64,000 nucleotides of DNA. Origin: Dama dama (lineage: Eukaryota > Chordata > Mammalia > Artiodactyla > Cervidae). The DNA lies in contig NC_083714.1 of assembly GCF_033118175.1 (NCBI RefSeq), positions 62,001-126,000 on the forward strand, given 5' to 3'. Position numbers and translations under genes: made by a program. Every line of letters starts with the position of its first letter. Position 1 is the first letter of the stretch. The notes beneath the pieces were generated by a model. The model was not told where the DNA came from. It did not search any database and worked only from the letters and a program-made list of their open reading frames with translations. Shown here in pieces: positions 25,216 through 37,299 of this stretch.

Positions 25216-27410
25216 GGAGCATGAAAAGGTCTGAAAAATAGGAGGAGCATGAAGTGGTGTTCAAAAAAATGACGAGCCTGAAAAGGTGTGAAATATATGA
25301 AGAGCTTTAAAAGGTGTCAAAAATTTGAGGAGCATGAAACGGTCTGAAAAATAGGAGGAGCATGAAGCGGTGATGAAAAACATGAAGAGCCTGAAAAAGT
25401 GTGAGAAATATGAAGAGCTTCAAAAGATGTCAAAAATATGAAGAGCTTCAAAAGGTGTCAAAAATGAGATGAGCATGAAGCCATCTGAAAAATATTTGGA
25501 GGATGAAGTGGTGTTGAAAAACATGAAGAGCCTGAAAAGGTGTGAAATTTATGAAGAGCTTCAAAAGGTGTCAAAAATATGAGGAGCATGGAACGGTCTG
25601 AAAATAGGAGGAGCATGATGCGCTGTTCAAAAACATGTGGAGCCTGAAAAGGAGTGAAAAATATGAAGAGCTTCAAAAGGTTTCAAAAATATGAGGAGCA
25701 TGAAATGACCTGAAAAACAGGAGGAGCATGAAGCAGTGTTCAAAAACATGAAGAGCCTGAAAAGGTGTGAAAAATATGAAGAGCTTCAAAAGGTGTGAAA
25801 GATATGAGGAGCATGAAACGGTCTGAAAAATATAAGCAGCATGAAACGGTGTTGAAAAACATGAAGAGATTGAAAAGGTGTGAAAAATATGAAGAGCTTC
25901 AAAAGGTGTGAAATACATGAGGGGCCTGAAACTCTCTGTAAAATAGGAGGAGCATGAAGTGGTGTTCAAAAACATGAAGAGCCTGCAAAGTTGTGAAAAA
26001 TATTAAGAGCTTCAATAGGTGTGAAAAATATGAGGAGCAGGGTACGGTCTGAAAAATAGGAGGAGCATGAAGCCGTGTTCAAAAACATGAAGAGCCTGAA
26101 AAGGTGTGAAAAATATGAAGAGCTTCAAAAGGTGTCAAAATGAGATGAGCATGAAACGGTCTGAAAAATAGGAGGAGCATGAAGTGATATTGAAATAAAT
26201 GAAAAGGCTGAAAAGGTGTGAAAAATATGAAGAGCTTCAAAAGGTTTCAAAAATATGAGGAGCATGAAACGGTCTTAAAAATACGAGGAGGATGAAGCGG
26301 TGTTCAAAAACTTGAAGAGCCTGAAAAGGTGTGAAAAATATGAAGAGCTTCAAAAGGTTTCAAAAATATGAGGAGCATGAAACGGTATGAAAAATGGGAG
26401 GATTATGAAACGGTGTTCAAAAACATGAAGAGCCTGAAAAGGTGTGAAAAATATGAAGAGACTCAAAAAGTGTCAAAAATATGAGGAGTATGAAACGTTA
26501 TGATAAATAGCAGGAGCATGAAGCGGTGTTGAGAAACATGAAGAGCCTGAAAAGCTGTGAAAAATATGAAGAGCTTCAAAAGGTGTGAAAAATATGAGGT
26601 GCATGAAACGGTCTGAAAAATAGGAGGAGCATGAAACGGTGATCAAAAACATGGAGAGCCGGAAAAGGTGGGAAAAATATGAAGAGCTTCAAAAGGTGTG
26701 AAATACATGAGGAGAATGAAACGGTCTACAAAAAAGGAGGAGCATGAAGTGGTGTGGAAAACATGAAGAGCCTGAAAAGGTGTGAAAAATATGAAAAGCT
26801 TCAAAAGGTGTCAAAAATGAGATCAGCATGAAACGGTCTGAAAATTAGGAGCATGAAGCGTTGTTGAAAAACATGAAAAGCCTGAAATTGTGTGAGAAAT
26901 ATGAAGAGCTTCAAAAGGTGTCAAAAATATGAGGAGTATGAAACGGTCTGCAAAAAAGGAGGAGCATGAATTGGTGTTGAAAAGCATAAAGAGCCTGAAA
27001 AGGTGTGAAAAATATGAAGAGCTTCAAAAGGTATCAAAAATATGAGGAGTATGAAACGGTCTGAAAAATAGCAGGAGCATGAAGTGGCGTTCAAAAACAT
27101 TAAGAACCTGAAAAGGTGTGAAAAATACGAAGTGCTTCTAAAGTTGTCAAATATATGGGGAGCATGAAACGGTCTGAAAAATAGCAGGAGCATGAGACGG
27201 TGTTCAAAAACATGAAGAGCCTGAAAATGTGTGAAAATTATGAAGAGCTTCAAAATGTGTCAAAATTATGAGGAGCATGAAACGGTATGAAAAATAGGAG
27301 GAGCATGAATCGGTGTTCAAAAACAAGAAGAGCCTGAAAAGGTGTGAAAAATATGAAGAGCTTCAAGAGGTGTCAAAAATATGAGGAGCATGAAACGGTC
27401 TGAAAAATAG

Positions 27411-27900
27411 GAGGACCAAGAAGGCGTGTTGAAAAACATGAAGAGCCTGAAAATGCGTGAAAAATATGAAGAGCTTCAAAAGATGTGGAAAAATATGAAG
27501 AGCTTCAAAAGGTTTCAAATATTAGATGAAAATGATACGGTCTGAAAAATAGGAGGAGCATGAAGCGGTGTTGAAATACATGAAGAACCAGAAAAGTTGT
27601 GAGAAATATGAAGAGCTTCATATGGTGTCAAAATTATGAGGAGCAAAAATGGTCTGAAAAAGAGGAGGAGCATGAAGCGGTGTTGAAAAAATATGAAGAG
27701 CATGAAAAGCTGTGAAAAATATGAAGACCTTCACAAGGTGTCAAAAATATGAGGAGCATGAAACGGTCTGAAAAATAGGAGGAGCATGAAGCGGTGTTGA
27801 AAAAATGGAAGAGCCTGAAAAGGTGTGAAAAATATGAAGAGCTTCACAAGGTGTCAAATATATCAGGAGCATGAAACGGTCTGAAAAATAGGAGGAGCAT
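27411..27900 (+). repeat. Segmental repeat R2, copy 1
   Basis: Starts at GAGGACCAAGAAGGCGTG and includes a B subunit ending GATGTGGAAAAATATG, an AAATATTAGATGAAAATG C variant, CAGAAAAGTTGTGAG, GCTTCATATGGTGTC and TTCACAAGGTGTC. The same series begins again at 28369 (offset 958 bp). Confidence 0.82.
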
Positions 27901-28368
27901 GAAGCGGTGTTCCAAAACATGAAGAGCCTGAAAAGGTGTGAAAAATATGAAGAGCTTAAAAAGGTGTGAAAAATATGAAGAGCTTCAAAAGGTGTCAAAT
28001 GTATGAGGCACATGAAACAGTCTGAAAAATAGGAGGAGCCTGAAATGGTGTTCAAAAACATGAAGAGCCTGAAAATGTGTGAAAAATATGAAGAGCTTCA
28101 AAAGGTGTGAAATACATGGGGAGGATTAAACTGTCTGAAAAAGAGGAGGAGCATGAAGCGGTGTTGAAAAACATGAAGAGCCTGAAAAGGTGTGAAAAAT
28201 ATGAAGAGCTTCAAAACGTGTCAAAATTATGAGGAGCATGAAACGGTCTGAAATAGGAGGAGCATGAAGCGGTGTTGAAAAACATGAAGAGCATGAAAAG
28301 TGTGAAAAATATGAAGAGCTTCTAAGGGTGTCAAAAATATGAGGAGCATGAAACGGTGTGAAAAATAG

Positions 28369-28858
28369 GAGGACCAAGAAGGCGTGTTGAAAAACATGAA
28401 GAGCCTGAAAACGTGTGAAAAATATGAAGAGCTTCAAAAGATGTGGAAAAATATGAAGAGCTTCAAAAGGTCTCAAAAATTAGATGAGCATGATACGGTC
28501 TGAAAAATAGGAGGAGCATGAAGCGGTGTTGAAATACATGAAGAACCAGAAAAGTTGTGAGAAATATGAAGAGCTTCATATGGTGTCAAAATTATGAGGA
28601 GCAAAAATGGTCTGAAAAAGAGGAGGAGCATGAAGCGGTGTTGAAAAAACATGAAGAGCATGAAAAGCTGTGAAAAATATGAAGACCTTCACAAGGTGTC
28701 AAAATATGAGGAGCATGAAACGGTCTGAAAAATAGGAGGAGCATGAAGCGGTGTTGAAAAAATGGAAGAGCCTGAAAAGGTGTGAAAAATATGAAGAGCT
28801 TCACAAGGTGTCAAATATATGAGGAGCATGAAACGGTCTGAAAAATTGGAGGAGCATG
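28369..28858 (+). repeat. Segmental repeat R2, copy 2
   Basis: Copy of 27411-27900 with the same unusual series, including GAGGACCAAGAAGGCGTG at its start and GCTTCATATGGTGTC. Only small differences separate the two, such as GGTCTCAAAAATTAG for GGTTTCAAATATTAG, so the duplication looks recent relative to the surrounding units. Confidence 0.82.
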
Positions 28859-29199
28859 AAACGGTGTTCAACAACATGAAGAGCCTGAAAAGGTGTGAAA
28901 AATATGAAGAGCTTCAAAAGGTGTGAAATACATGAGGAGCATTAAACGGTCTGAAAAATAGGAGGAGCATGAAGCGGTGTTCTAAAACATGAAGAGCCTG
29001 AAAAGTTGTGAAAAATATGAAGAGCTTCAACAGGTGCGAAAAATATGAGGAGCATGAAACGTTCTTAAAAATAGGAGGAGCATGAAGCGGTGTTCAAAAA
29101 CATGAAGAGACTGAAAAGGTGTGAAAAATATGAAAACCTTCAAAAGGTGTCAAAAATGAGATGAGCATGAAACGGTCTGAAAAATAGGAGGAGCATGAA

Positions 29200-29760
29200 G
29201 CGGTGTTGAAAAACATGAAGAGCCTGAAAAGGTGTGAGAAATATGAAGAGCTTCAAAAGGTGTCAAAAATATGAGGAGCATGAAACGGTCTGAAAAATTT
29301 CAGGAGCATGAAGCGGTTTTGAAAAACATGAAGAGTCTGAAAACGTGTGAAAATATGAAGAGCTTCAAAATGTGAAAAATATGAAGAGCTTCAATAGGTG
29401 TGAAAAATATGAAGAGCTTCAAAAGGTGTCAAAATGAGATGAGCATGAAACGGTCTGAAAAATAGGAGGAGCATGAAGCGGTGCTGAAAAACATGAACAG
29501 CCTGAAAAGGTGTGAGAAATATGAAGAGCTTCAAAAGGTGTCAAAAATATGAGGAGCATGAAACGGTGTGAAAAATTTCAGGAGCATGAAGCGGTGTTGA
29601 AAATCATGAAGAGTCTGAAAACGTGTGAAAATATGAAGAGCTTCAAAAATATGAAAAATATGAAGAACTTCAAATTGTGAAAAATATGAAGAGCTTCAAA
29701 GGGTGTCAAAAAAGAAATGAGCATGAAACGGTCTGAAAATTAGGAGGAGCATGAAGCGGT
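29200..29760 (+). repeat. 278-bp tandem duplication
   Basis: The unusual D variant TGAAAAATTTCAGGAGCATG is at 29291 and 29569, a 278-bp spacing, and is followed both times by GAGTCTGAAAACGTGTG and a shortened B (GAAAATATGAAGAGC). 278 bp is roughly ten subunits, not a whole number of 113-bp units, so the duplication junction lies at a subunit boundary. Confidence 0.8.
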
Positions 29761-30928
29761 GTTGAAAATCATGAAGAGCCTGAAAAGGTGTGAAAAATAT
29801 GAAAAGCTTCAAAAGATGTGAAAAATATGAAGAGCTTCAAAATGTGTCAAAATGAGATAAGCATGAAACGGTCTGAAAAATAGGAGGAGAATGAAGTGGT
29901 GTTGAAAAAAATGAAAAGCCTGAAAAGGTGTGAAATACATGAAGAGCTTCAAAAGGTGTCAAAAATATGAGGAGAATGAAACGGTCTGCAAAATAGGAGG
30001 AGCATGAAATGGTGTTCAAAAACATGAAGAGCCTGAAAATGTGTGAAAAATATGAAGAGCTTCAAAAGGTGTGAAATACATGGGGAGGATTAAATGGTCT
30101 GAAAAATAGGAGGAGCATGAAGCGGTGTTCAAAAACATGAAGAGCCTGAAAACGTGTGAAAAATATGAAGAGCTTCAAAAGGTGTGAAAAATATGAAGAG
30201 CTTCAAAAGGTGTCAAAAATTAGATGAGAATGAAACGGTCTGAAAAAAAAGAGGGGCATGAAGTGTTGTTGAAAAAAATGAAGAGCCTGAAAAATTGTGA
30301 AAAACATGAAAAGCTTCAAAAGGTGTCAAAAATATGAGGAGCATGAAACGGTCTGAAAAATAGGAGGAACATGAAACGGTGTTCAAAAACATGAAGAGCC
30401 TGAAAAGATGTGAAAAATATGATGAGCTTCAAAATGTTTCAAATATATGAGGAGCATGAAACGGTCTGAAAAATAGGAGGAGCATGAAACAGTGATGAAA
30501 AACATGACGAGCCTGAAAAGGTGTGAAAAATATGAAGAGCTTCAAAAGGTGTGAAATACATGAGGAGCATGAAACTCTCTGAAAAAGAGAAGGAGCATGA
30601 AGTGGTGTTGAAAAATATGAAGAGCCTGAAAAGGTGTGAAAAATATGAAGAGCTTCAAAAAGTGTCAAAAATGAGATGAGCATGAAACGGTCTGAAAAAT
30701 AGGAGGAGCATGAAGCGGTGTTCAAAAATATGAAGAGCCTGAAAAGGTGTGAGAAATATGAAGAGCTTCAAAAGGTGTCAAACATATGAGGAGCATGAAA
30801 CGGTCTGCAGAAAAGGAGGAGCATGAAGCGGTGTTCAAAAACCTGAAGAGCCTGAATAGGTGTGGAAAATATGAAGAGCTTCAAAAGGTGTGAAATACAT
30901 GAGGAGCATGAAACGGGCTGAAAAATAG

Positions 30929-31260
30929 GAGGAGCAAAAAGGGGTGTTGCAAAATATGACGAGCCTGAAAATGCGTGAAAAGTACGAAGAGCTTCAAAAT
31001 ATGTGGAAAAATATGAAGAGCTTCAAAAGGTCTCAAAAATTAGATGAGCATGATACGGTCTGAAAAATAGGAGGAGCATGAAGCGGTGTTGAAATACATG
31101 AAGAACCAGAAAAGTTGTGAGAAATATGAAGAGCTTCAAATGGTGTCAAAATTATGAGGAGCAAAAATTGTCTGAAAAAGAGGAGGAGCATGAAGCGGTG
31201 TTGAAATACATGAAGAGCCTGAAATGGTGCGAAAAATATGAAGAACTTCAAAAGGTTGGA
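30929..31260 (+). repeat. Segmental repeat R2, copy 3 (partial)
   Basis: The series TATGTGGAAAAATATG, GGTCTCAAAAATTAGATG (31029 onward) and CAGAAAAGTTGTGAG returns at an offset of 2,560 bp from copy 2. It then leaves the pattern near 31250. The starting D subunit has changed to GAGGAGCAAAAAGGGG. Confidence 0.78.
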
Positions 31261-32059
31261 AAAATATGAAGAGATTCAATAGGTGTCAAAAATGAGATTA
31301 GCATGAAACGGTCTGAAAAATAGGAGGAGCATGAAGTGGTGTTGAAAAACATGAAGAGCCTGAAAAGGTGTGAAATATATGAAGAGCTTCAAAATGTGTC
31401 AAAAATATGAGGAGTATGAAACGGTCTGAAAAGTAGGAGCAGCATGAAACGGTGTTTAATAACATCAAGAGCCTGAAAATGTGTGAAAAATATGAAGAGC
31501 TTCAAAAGGTGTGAAATACATGAGGAGCTTGAAATGGTCTGAAAATAGTAGGAGCATGAAGCAGTGTTCAAAATCATGAAGAGCCTGAAAAGGTGTGAAA
31601 AATATGAAGAGCTTCAAAAGGTGTCAAAAATATGAGGAGTATGAAACGATCTGAAAAATAGGAGGAGCGTGAAGTGGCATTGAAAAACATTAAGAGACTG
31701 AAAAAGTGTGAAAAATATGAAGTGCTTCAAAAGGTGTGAATAATGAGATGAGCATGAAAAGGAACGAAAAATAGGTGGAGCACGAAGTCGTGTTGAAAAA
31801 CATGAAGAGCCTCAAAAGAAGTGAAATATATGAAGAGATTCAAAAGGTTTCAAAAATATGAGGAGCATGAAATGGTCTGGAAAATAGGACGAGCATGAAG
31901 TGGTTTGAAAAACATGAAGAGCCTGAAAAGGTGTGAAAAATATGAAGAGCTTCAAAAGTTGTCAAAAATGAGATGAGCATGAAACGGTCTGAAAAATAGG
32001 AGGAGCATGAAGTGGTCTTCCAAAAAATGAAGAGCTTGAAAAGGTGTGAAATATATGAA

Positions 32060-32840
32060 GAGCTTCAAAAGGTGTGCAATAATGAGGAGCATGAAACAAC
32101 CTTAAAAACAGGACGAGCATGAAGCTGTGTTCAAAAACATGAGATTTTGAAAAGGTGTGAAAAATATGAAGAACTTCAAAAGGTGTGAAAATACGAGGAG
32201 CATGAAACGGTCTGAAAATTAGGAGGAGCTAGAAGCGGTGTTGAAAAACCTGAAGAGCCTGAAATCGTGTGAGAAATATGAAGAACTTCAAAAGGTGTCA
32301 AAAATATGAAGAGCTTCAAAAGGTGTCAAAAATATGAGGAGCATGAAGCAGTCTGAAAAATAGGAGGAGCATGAAGCGGTCTGAACAATAAAAGGAGCAT
32401 GAAGCGGTCTGAAAAATAGGAGGAGCATGAAGCGGTGTTCAAAAACATGAAGAGCCTGAAAAGGTGTGAAATATATGAAGAGCTTCAAAAGGTGTGCAAT
32501 AATGAGGAGCATGAAACATCCTTAAAAACAGGACGAGCATGAAGCTGTGTTCAAAAACATGAGATTTTGAAAAGGTGTGAAAAATATGAAGAGCTTCAAA
32601 AGGTGTCAAAAATAGGAGGAGCATGAAGCGGTGTTCAAAAACATGAAGAGCCTGAAAAGGTGTGAAAAATATGAAGAGCTTCAAAAGGTGTGCAATAATG
32701 AGGAGCATGAAACAACCTTAAAAACAGGACGAGCATGAAGCTGTGTTCAAAAACATGAGATTTTGAAAAGGTGTGAAAAATATGAAGAACTTCAAAAGGT
32801 GTCAAAAATATGAGGAGCATGAAACGGTCTGAAAATTAGG
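32060..32840 (+). repeat. Triplicated variant block (offsets 420 and 196 bp)
   Basis: The odd series GGTGTGCAATAATGAGG, then CTTAAAAACAGGACGAGC, then ACATGAGATTTTGAAAAGG occurs at 32071, 32491 and 32687. The first copy, at 32071-32180, lies 420 bp before the second and the second 196 bp before the third (196 is seven 28-bp subunits). ACATGAGATTTTG is a shortened A subunit found, as far as I can see, only here. Confidence 0.84.
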
Positions 32841-34149
32841 AGGAGCTAGAAGCGGTGTTGAAAAACCTGAAGAGCCTGAAAATGTGTGAAAAATATGAAA
32901 AGCTTCAAAAGTTGTGAAAAATATGAAGAGCTTCAAAAGGTGTCAAAAATGAGATGAGAATGAAACGGTCAGAAAAATAGGAGGAGCATGAAGCGTGTTG
33001 AAAATCATGAAGAGCCTGAAAATGTGTGAAATATTTGAAGAGCTTCAAAATGTGTCAAAAATGAGAGGAGCATGAAACGGTCTGAAAAATAGGAGGAGCA
33101 TGAAGCGGTGTTGAAAAACATGAAGAGCCTGAAAAGATGTGAAAAATATGAAGAGCTTCAAAAGGTGTCAAAAATATGAGGAATATGAAATGGTCTGAAA
33201 TATAGGAGGAGCATGAAACGGTGTTCAAAAATATGAAGAGCCTGAAATGTTGTGAAAAATATGAAGAGCTTCAAAAGTTGTGAAAAATATGAAGAGCTTC
33301 AAAAGGTGTGAAAAATATGAGAAGCTTCAAATGGTGTCAAAAATATGAGGAGCAAGAAACGGTCTGAAAAAAGCAGAAGCATGAAACGGTGTTGAAAAAC
33401 ATGAAGAGCCTGAAAAGGTGTGAAAATTATGAAGAGCTTCCAAAGGTGTGAAATAAATGAGGGGCATGAAACGGTCTGATAAATAGGAGGAGCATGAAGC
33501 GGTGTTGAAAAACATGAAGAGCCTGAAAATGTGTGAAAAATATGAAGAGCTTCAAATCGTGTCAAAAATATGAGGAGCATGAAACGGTCTGAAAAATAGG
33601 AGGAGCATGAAGCGGTGTTCAAAACCATGAAGAGCCTGAAAAGGTGTGAAAAATACGAAGAGCTTCAAATGATGTGAAATACAGGAGGAGACTGAAACGG
33701 TCGATAAATACTAGGAGCATGAAGCGGTATTCAAAAACATGAAGAGCCTGAAAAGTTGTGAAAAACATGAAGAGCTACAAAACGTGTCAAAAACTTCGAG
33801 GAGCATGAAATGGTCTGAAAAATAGGATGAGCATTGAAGCGGGGTTCAAAAACATGAAGAGCCTGAAAATGTGTGAAAAAAATGAAGAGCTTCAAAAGGT
33901 GTCGAAAATAAGAGGAGCATGAAACGGTCTGAAAAATAGGAGGAGCATGAAGCAGTGTTGAAAAACATGAAGAGCCTGAAAACGTGTGAAACATATGAAG
34001 AGCTTCAAAAGGTGTGAAAAATATGAAGAGCATCAAAAGGTGTCAAAAATATGAGGAGCAAGAAACTGTTTAAAAAATAGGAGGAGCATGAAGCGATGTT
34101 CAAAAACATGAAGAGCCTGAAAAGGTGTGAAAAATATGAAGAGCTTCAA

Positions 34150-34820
34150 AAGGTGTGAAATTATGAGGATCAGGAAGCGGTCTGAAAAATAGGAGGAGCA
34201 TGAAGCGGTTTTCAAAAACATGAAGAGCCTGAAAAGGTGTCAAAAATATGAAGAGCTTCAAAAGGTGTCAAAATATTAGGAGCATGAAACGACTGAAAAA
34301 TAGGAGGAGCATGAAGCGGTGTTGAAAAACATGAAGAGCCTGAAAAGATGTGAAAAATATAAAGAGCTTCAAAAGGTGTCAAAAATATGTGGAGCATGAA
34401 ACGGTCTAAAAAATAGCACGAGCATGAAGCGCTGTTCAAAAACATGAAGAGCCTGAAAAGGTGTCAAAAATATGAAGAGCTTCAAAAGGTGTGAAAATTA
34501 TGAGGATCAGGAAGCGGTCTGAAAAATAGGAGGAGCATGAAGCGGTTTTCAAAAACATGAAGAGCCTGAAAAGGTGTCAAAAATATGAAGAGCTTCAAAA
34601 GGTGTCAAAATATTAGGAGCATGAAACGACTGAAAAATAGGAGGAGCATGAAGCGGTGTTGAAAAACATGAAGAGCCTGAAAAGATGTGAAAAATATAAA
34701 GAGCTTCAAAATGTGTCAAAAATATGTGGAGCATGAAACGGTCTAAAAAATAGCAGGAGCATGAAGCGGTGTTCAAAAACATGAAGAGCCTGAAAAGGTG
34801 TGAAAAATATGAAGAGCTTC
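34150..34820 (+). repeat. 337-bp tandem duplication (three units)
   Basis: Two almost identical copies at 34165-34501 and 34502 onward. Shared rare features are GAGGATCAGGAAGCGG, the D tail GCGGTTTTC, GGTGTCAAAATATTAGG, a three-base-shortened GAAACGACTGAAAAATAGG and AATATGTGGAGCATG. The spacing of 337 bp is three units minus two bases. Confidence 0.88.
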
Positions 34821-37299
34821 AAAAGGTGTGAAAAATATGAGGTGCATAAAACGGTCTGAACAATAGGAGGAACATGAAACTATCTGAAAAATAGAGGAGC
34901 AAAAAGCGGTGTTAAACAACATGAAGAGCCTGAAAAGGTGTGAAATATATGAAGAGCTTCAAAAGGTGTCAAATATATGAGGAGCAAGAAACAGTCTGAA
35001 AAATAGCAGGGGCATGAAGCGGTGTTCAAAACATGAAACCCTGAAAAGGTGTGAAAAATATGAAAAGCTTCAAAAGGTTTCAAAAATATGAGGAACATGA
35101 ATCGGTCTGAAAAATAGGAGGAGCATGAAGCGGTGTTCAAAAACATGAAGAGCCTGAAAAGGTGTGAAAAATATGAAGAGCTTCATAATGTGTCAAAAAT
35201 ATGAGGATCATAAAACGATGTGAAAAATAGGAGGAGCATGAAGCGGTGTTGAAAAACATTAAGAGCCTGAAAAGGTGTGAAAAATATGAAGAGCTTCAAG
35301 GGTGTTAAAATTATGAGGAGCATAAAACGTTCTGAAAAATAGGAGGAGCATGAAGCGGTGTTGAAAAACATGAAGAGCCTGAAAAGGTGTGAAAAATATG
35401 AAGAGCTTCAAAAGGTGTCAAATATATGAGGAGCAAGAAACAGTCTGAAAAATAGCAGGGGCATGAAGCAGACGTCAAAAACATGAAGATCCTGAAAAGG
35501 TGTGAAACATATGAAGAGCTTTAAAAGGTGTCAAAAATATGAGGAGCATGAAACTGTCTGAAAAATAGGAGGATCATGAAGCGGTGTTCAAAAACATTAA
35601 GAGCATGAAAAGGTGTGAAAAATATGAAGAGCTTCAAAAGGTTTCAAAAATATGAGGAGCATGAAACATTCTGAAAAATAGCAGGGGCATGAAGCAGAAG
35701 TCAAAAATATGAAGATCCTGAAAAGGTGTGAAAAATATGAAGAGCTTAAAAAGGTGTCAAAAATATGAAAAGCATGAAACGACTGAAAAATAGGTGGAGC
35801 ATGAAGCGGTGTTGAAAAACATGAAGAGCCTTAAAAGTTGTGAAATATATGAAGAACTTCAAAGGTGTCAAAAATATCAAGAACTTCAAAAGGTGTCAAA
35901 AATGAGATGAGCATGAAACGGTCTGAAAAATAGGAGGAACATGAAACGGTATGAAAAATAGGAGGAGCATGAAACGGTGTTCAAAAACATGAAGAGCCTG
36001 AAAAGGTGTGAAAAATATGAAGAGCTTCAAAAGCTGTGAAAAATATGAAGAGCTTCAAAAGGAGACAAACATATAAGGAGCAAGAAACGGTCTGAAAAAT
36101 AGGAGGAGCATGAAACGGTTTTGAAAACATGAAGAGCCTGAAAACGTGTGAAAAATATGAAGAGTTTCAAAAGATGTGAAAAATAAGAAGAGCTTCAAAA
36201 GGTGTCAAAAGTGATGTGAGCATGAAACGGTCTGAAAAATAGGAGGAGCATGAAGTGGGGTTGAAAAAATTGAAGAGCCTGAAAAGGTGTGAAATATATG
36301 AAGAGCTTCAAAAGGTGTCAAAAATATGAGGAGCATGAAATGATCTGAAAAATAGGAGGAACATGAAACGGTATGAAAAATAGGAGGAGCATGAAACAGT
36401 GTTCAAAAACATGAAGAGCCTGAAAACGTGTCAAATCTATGAAGAGCTTCAAAGGTGTTAAAATTATGAAGAGCTTCAAAAAGGTGTCAAAAATGAGATG
36501 AGCATGAAACGGTCTGAAAAATAGGAGGAGCATGAAACGGTGTTCAAAAACATGCAGAGCCTGAAAAGGTGTGAAGTATATGAAGAGCTTCAAAATGTGT
36601 GAAATACATGGAGAGCATGAAACGGTCTGAAAAATAGGAGAATTATGAGACGGTGTTGAAAAACATGAAGAGACTGAAAAGGTGTGAAAAATATGAACAG
36701 CTTCAAAAGGTGTGAAAAATATGAGAAGCATGAAACGATCTGCAAATTAGGAGGAGCATGAAGCGGTGTTGAAAAACATGAAGAGCCTGAAAAGGTGTGA
36801 AAAATATGAAGAGCTTCAAAAGATGTGAAATACATGAGGAGCATGAAACGGTCTGAAAAATAGCACGAGCATGAAGCGGTGTTGAAAAACATGAAGAATC
36901 TGAAAACGTGTGAAAAATTAAAAGAGCTTCAAAAGGTGTGAAAAATATGAACAGCATCAACAGGTGTCAAAATTAGGAGGAGCATGAAACGGTCTGAAAA
37001 ATAGGAGGAGCATGAATGGTGTTGGAAAACATGAATAGCCTGAAAAGGTGTGAAAAATATGAAGAGCTTCAAAAGGTATCAAAAATATGAGGAGCATGAA
37101 TCGGTCTGAAAAATAGGAGGAGCATGAAGTGGTGCTGGAAAACATGAATAGCCTGAAAAGGTGTGAAAAATATGAAGAGCTTCAAAAGGTGTCAAAAATA
37201 TGAGGAGCATAAAACGGTCTGAAAAATAGGAGGAGCATGAAACGGTCTGAAAAATAGGAGGAGCATGAAGCGGTGTTGAGAAACATGAAGAGCCTGAAA

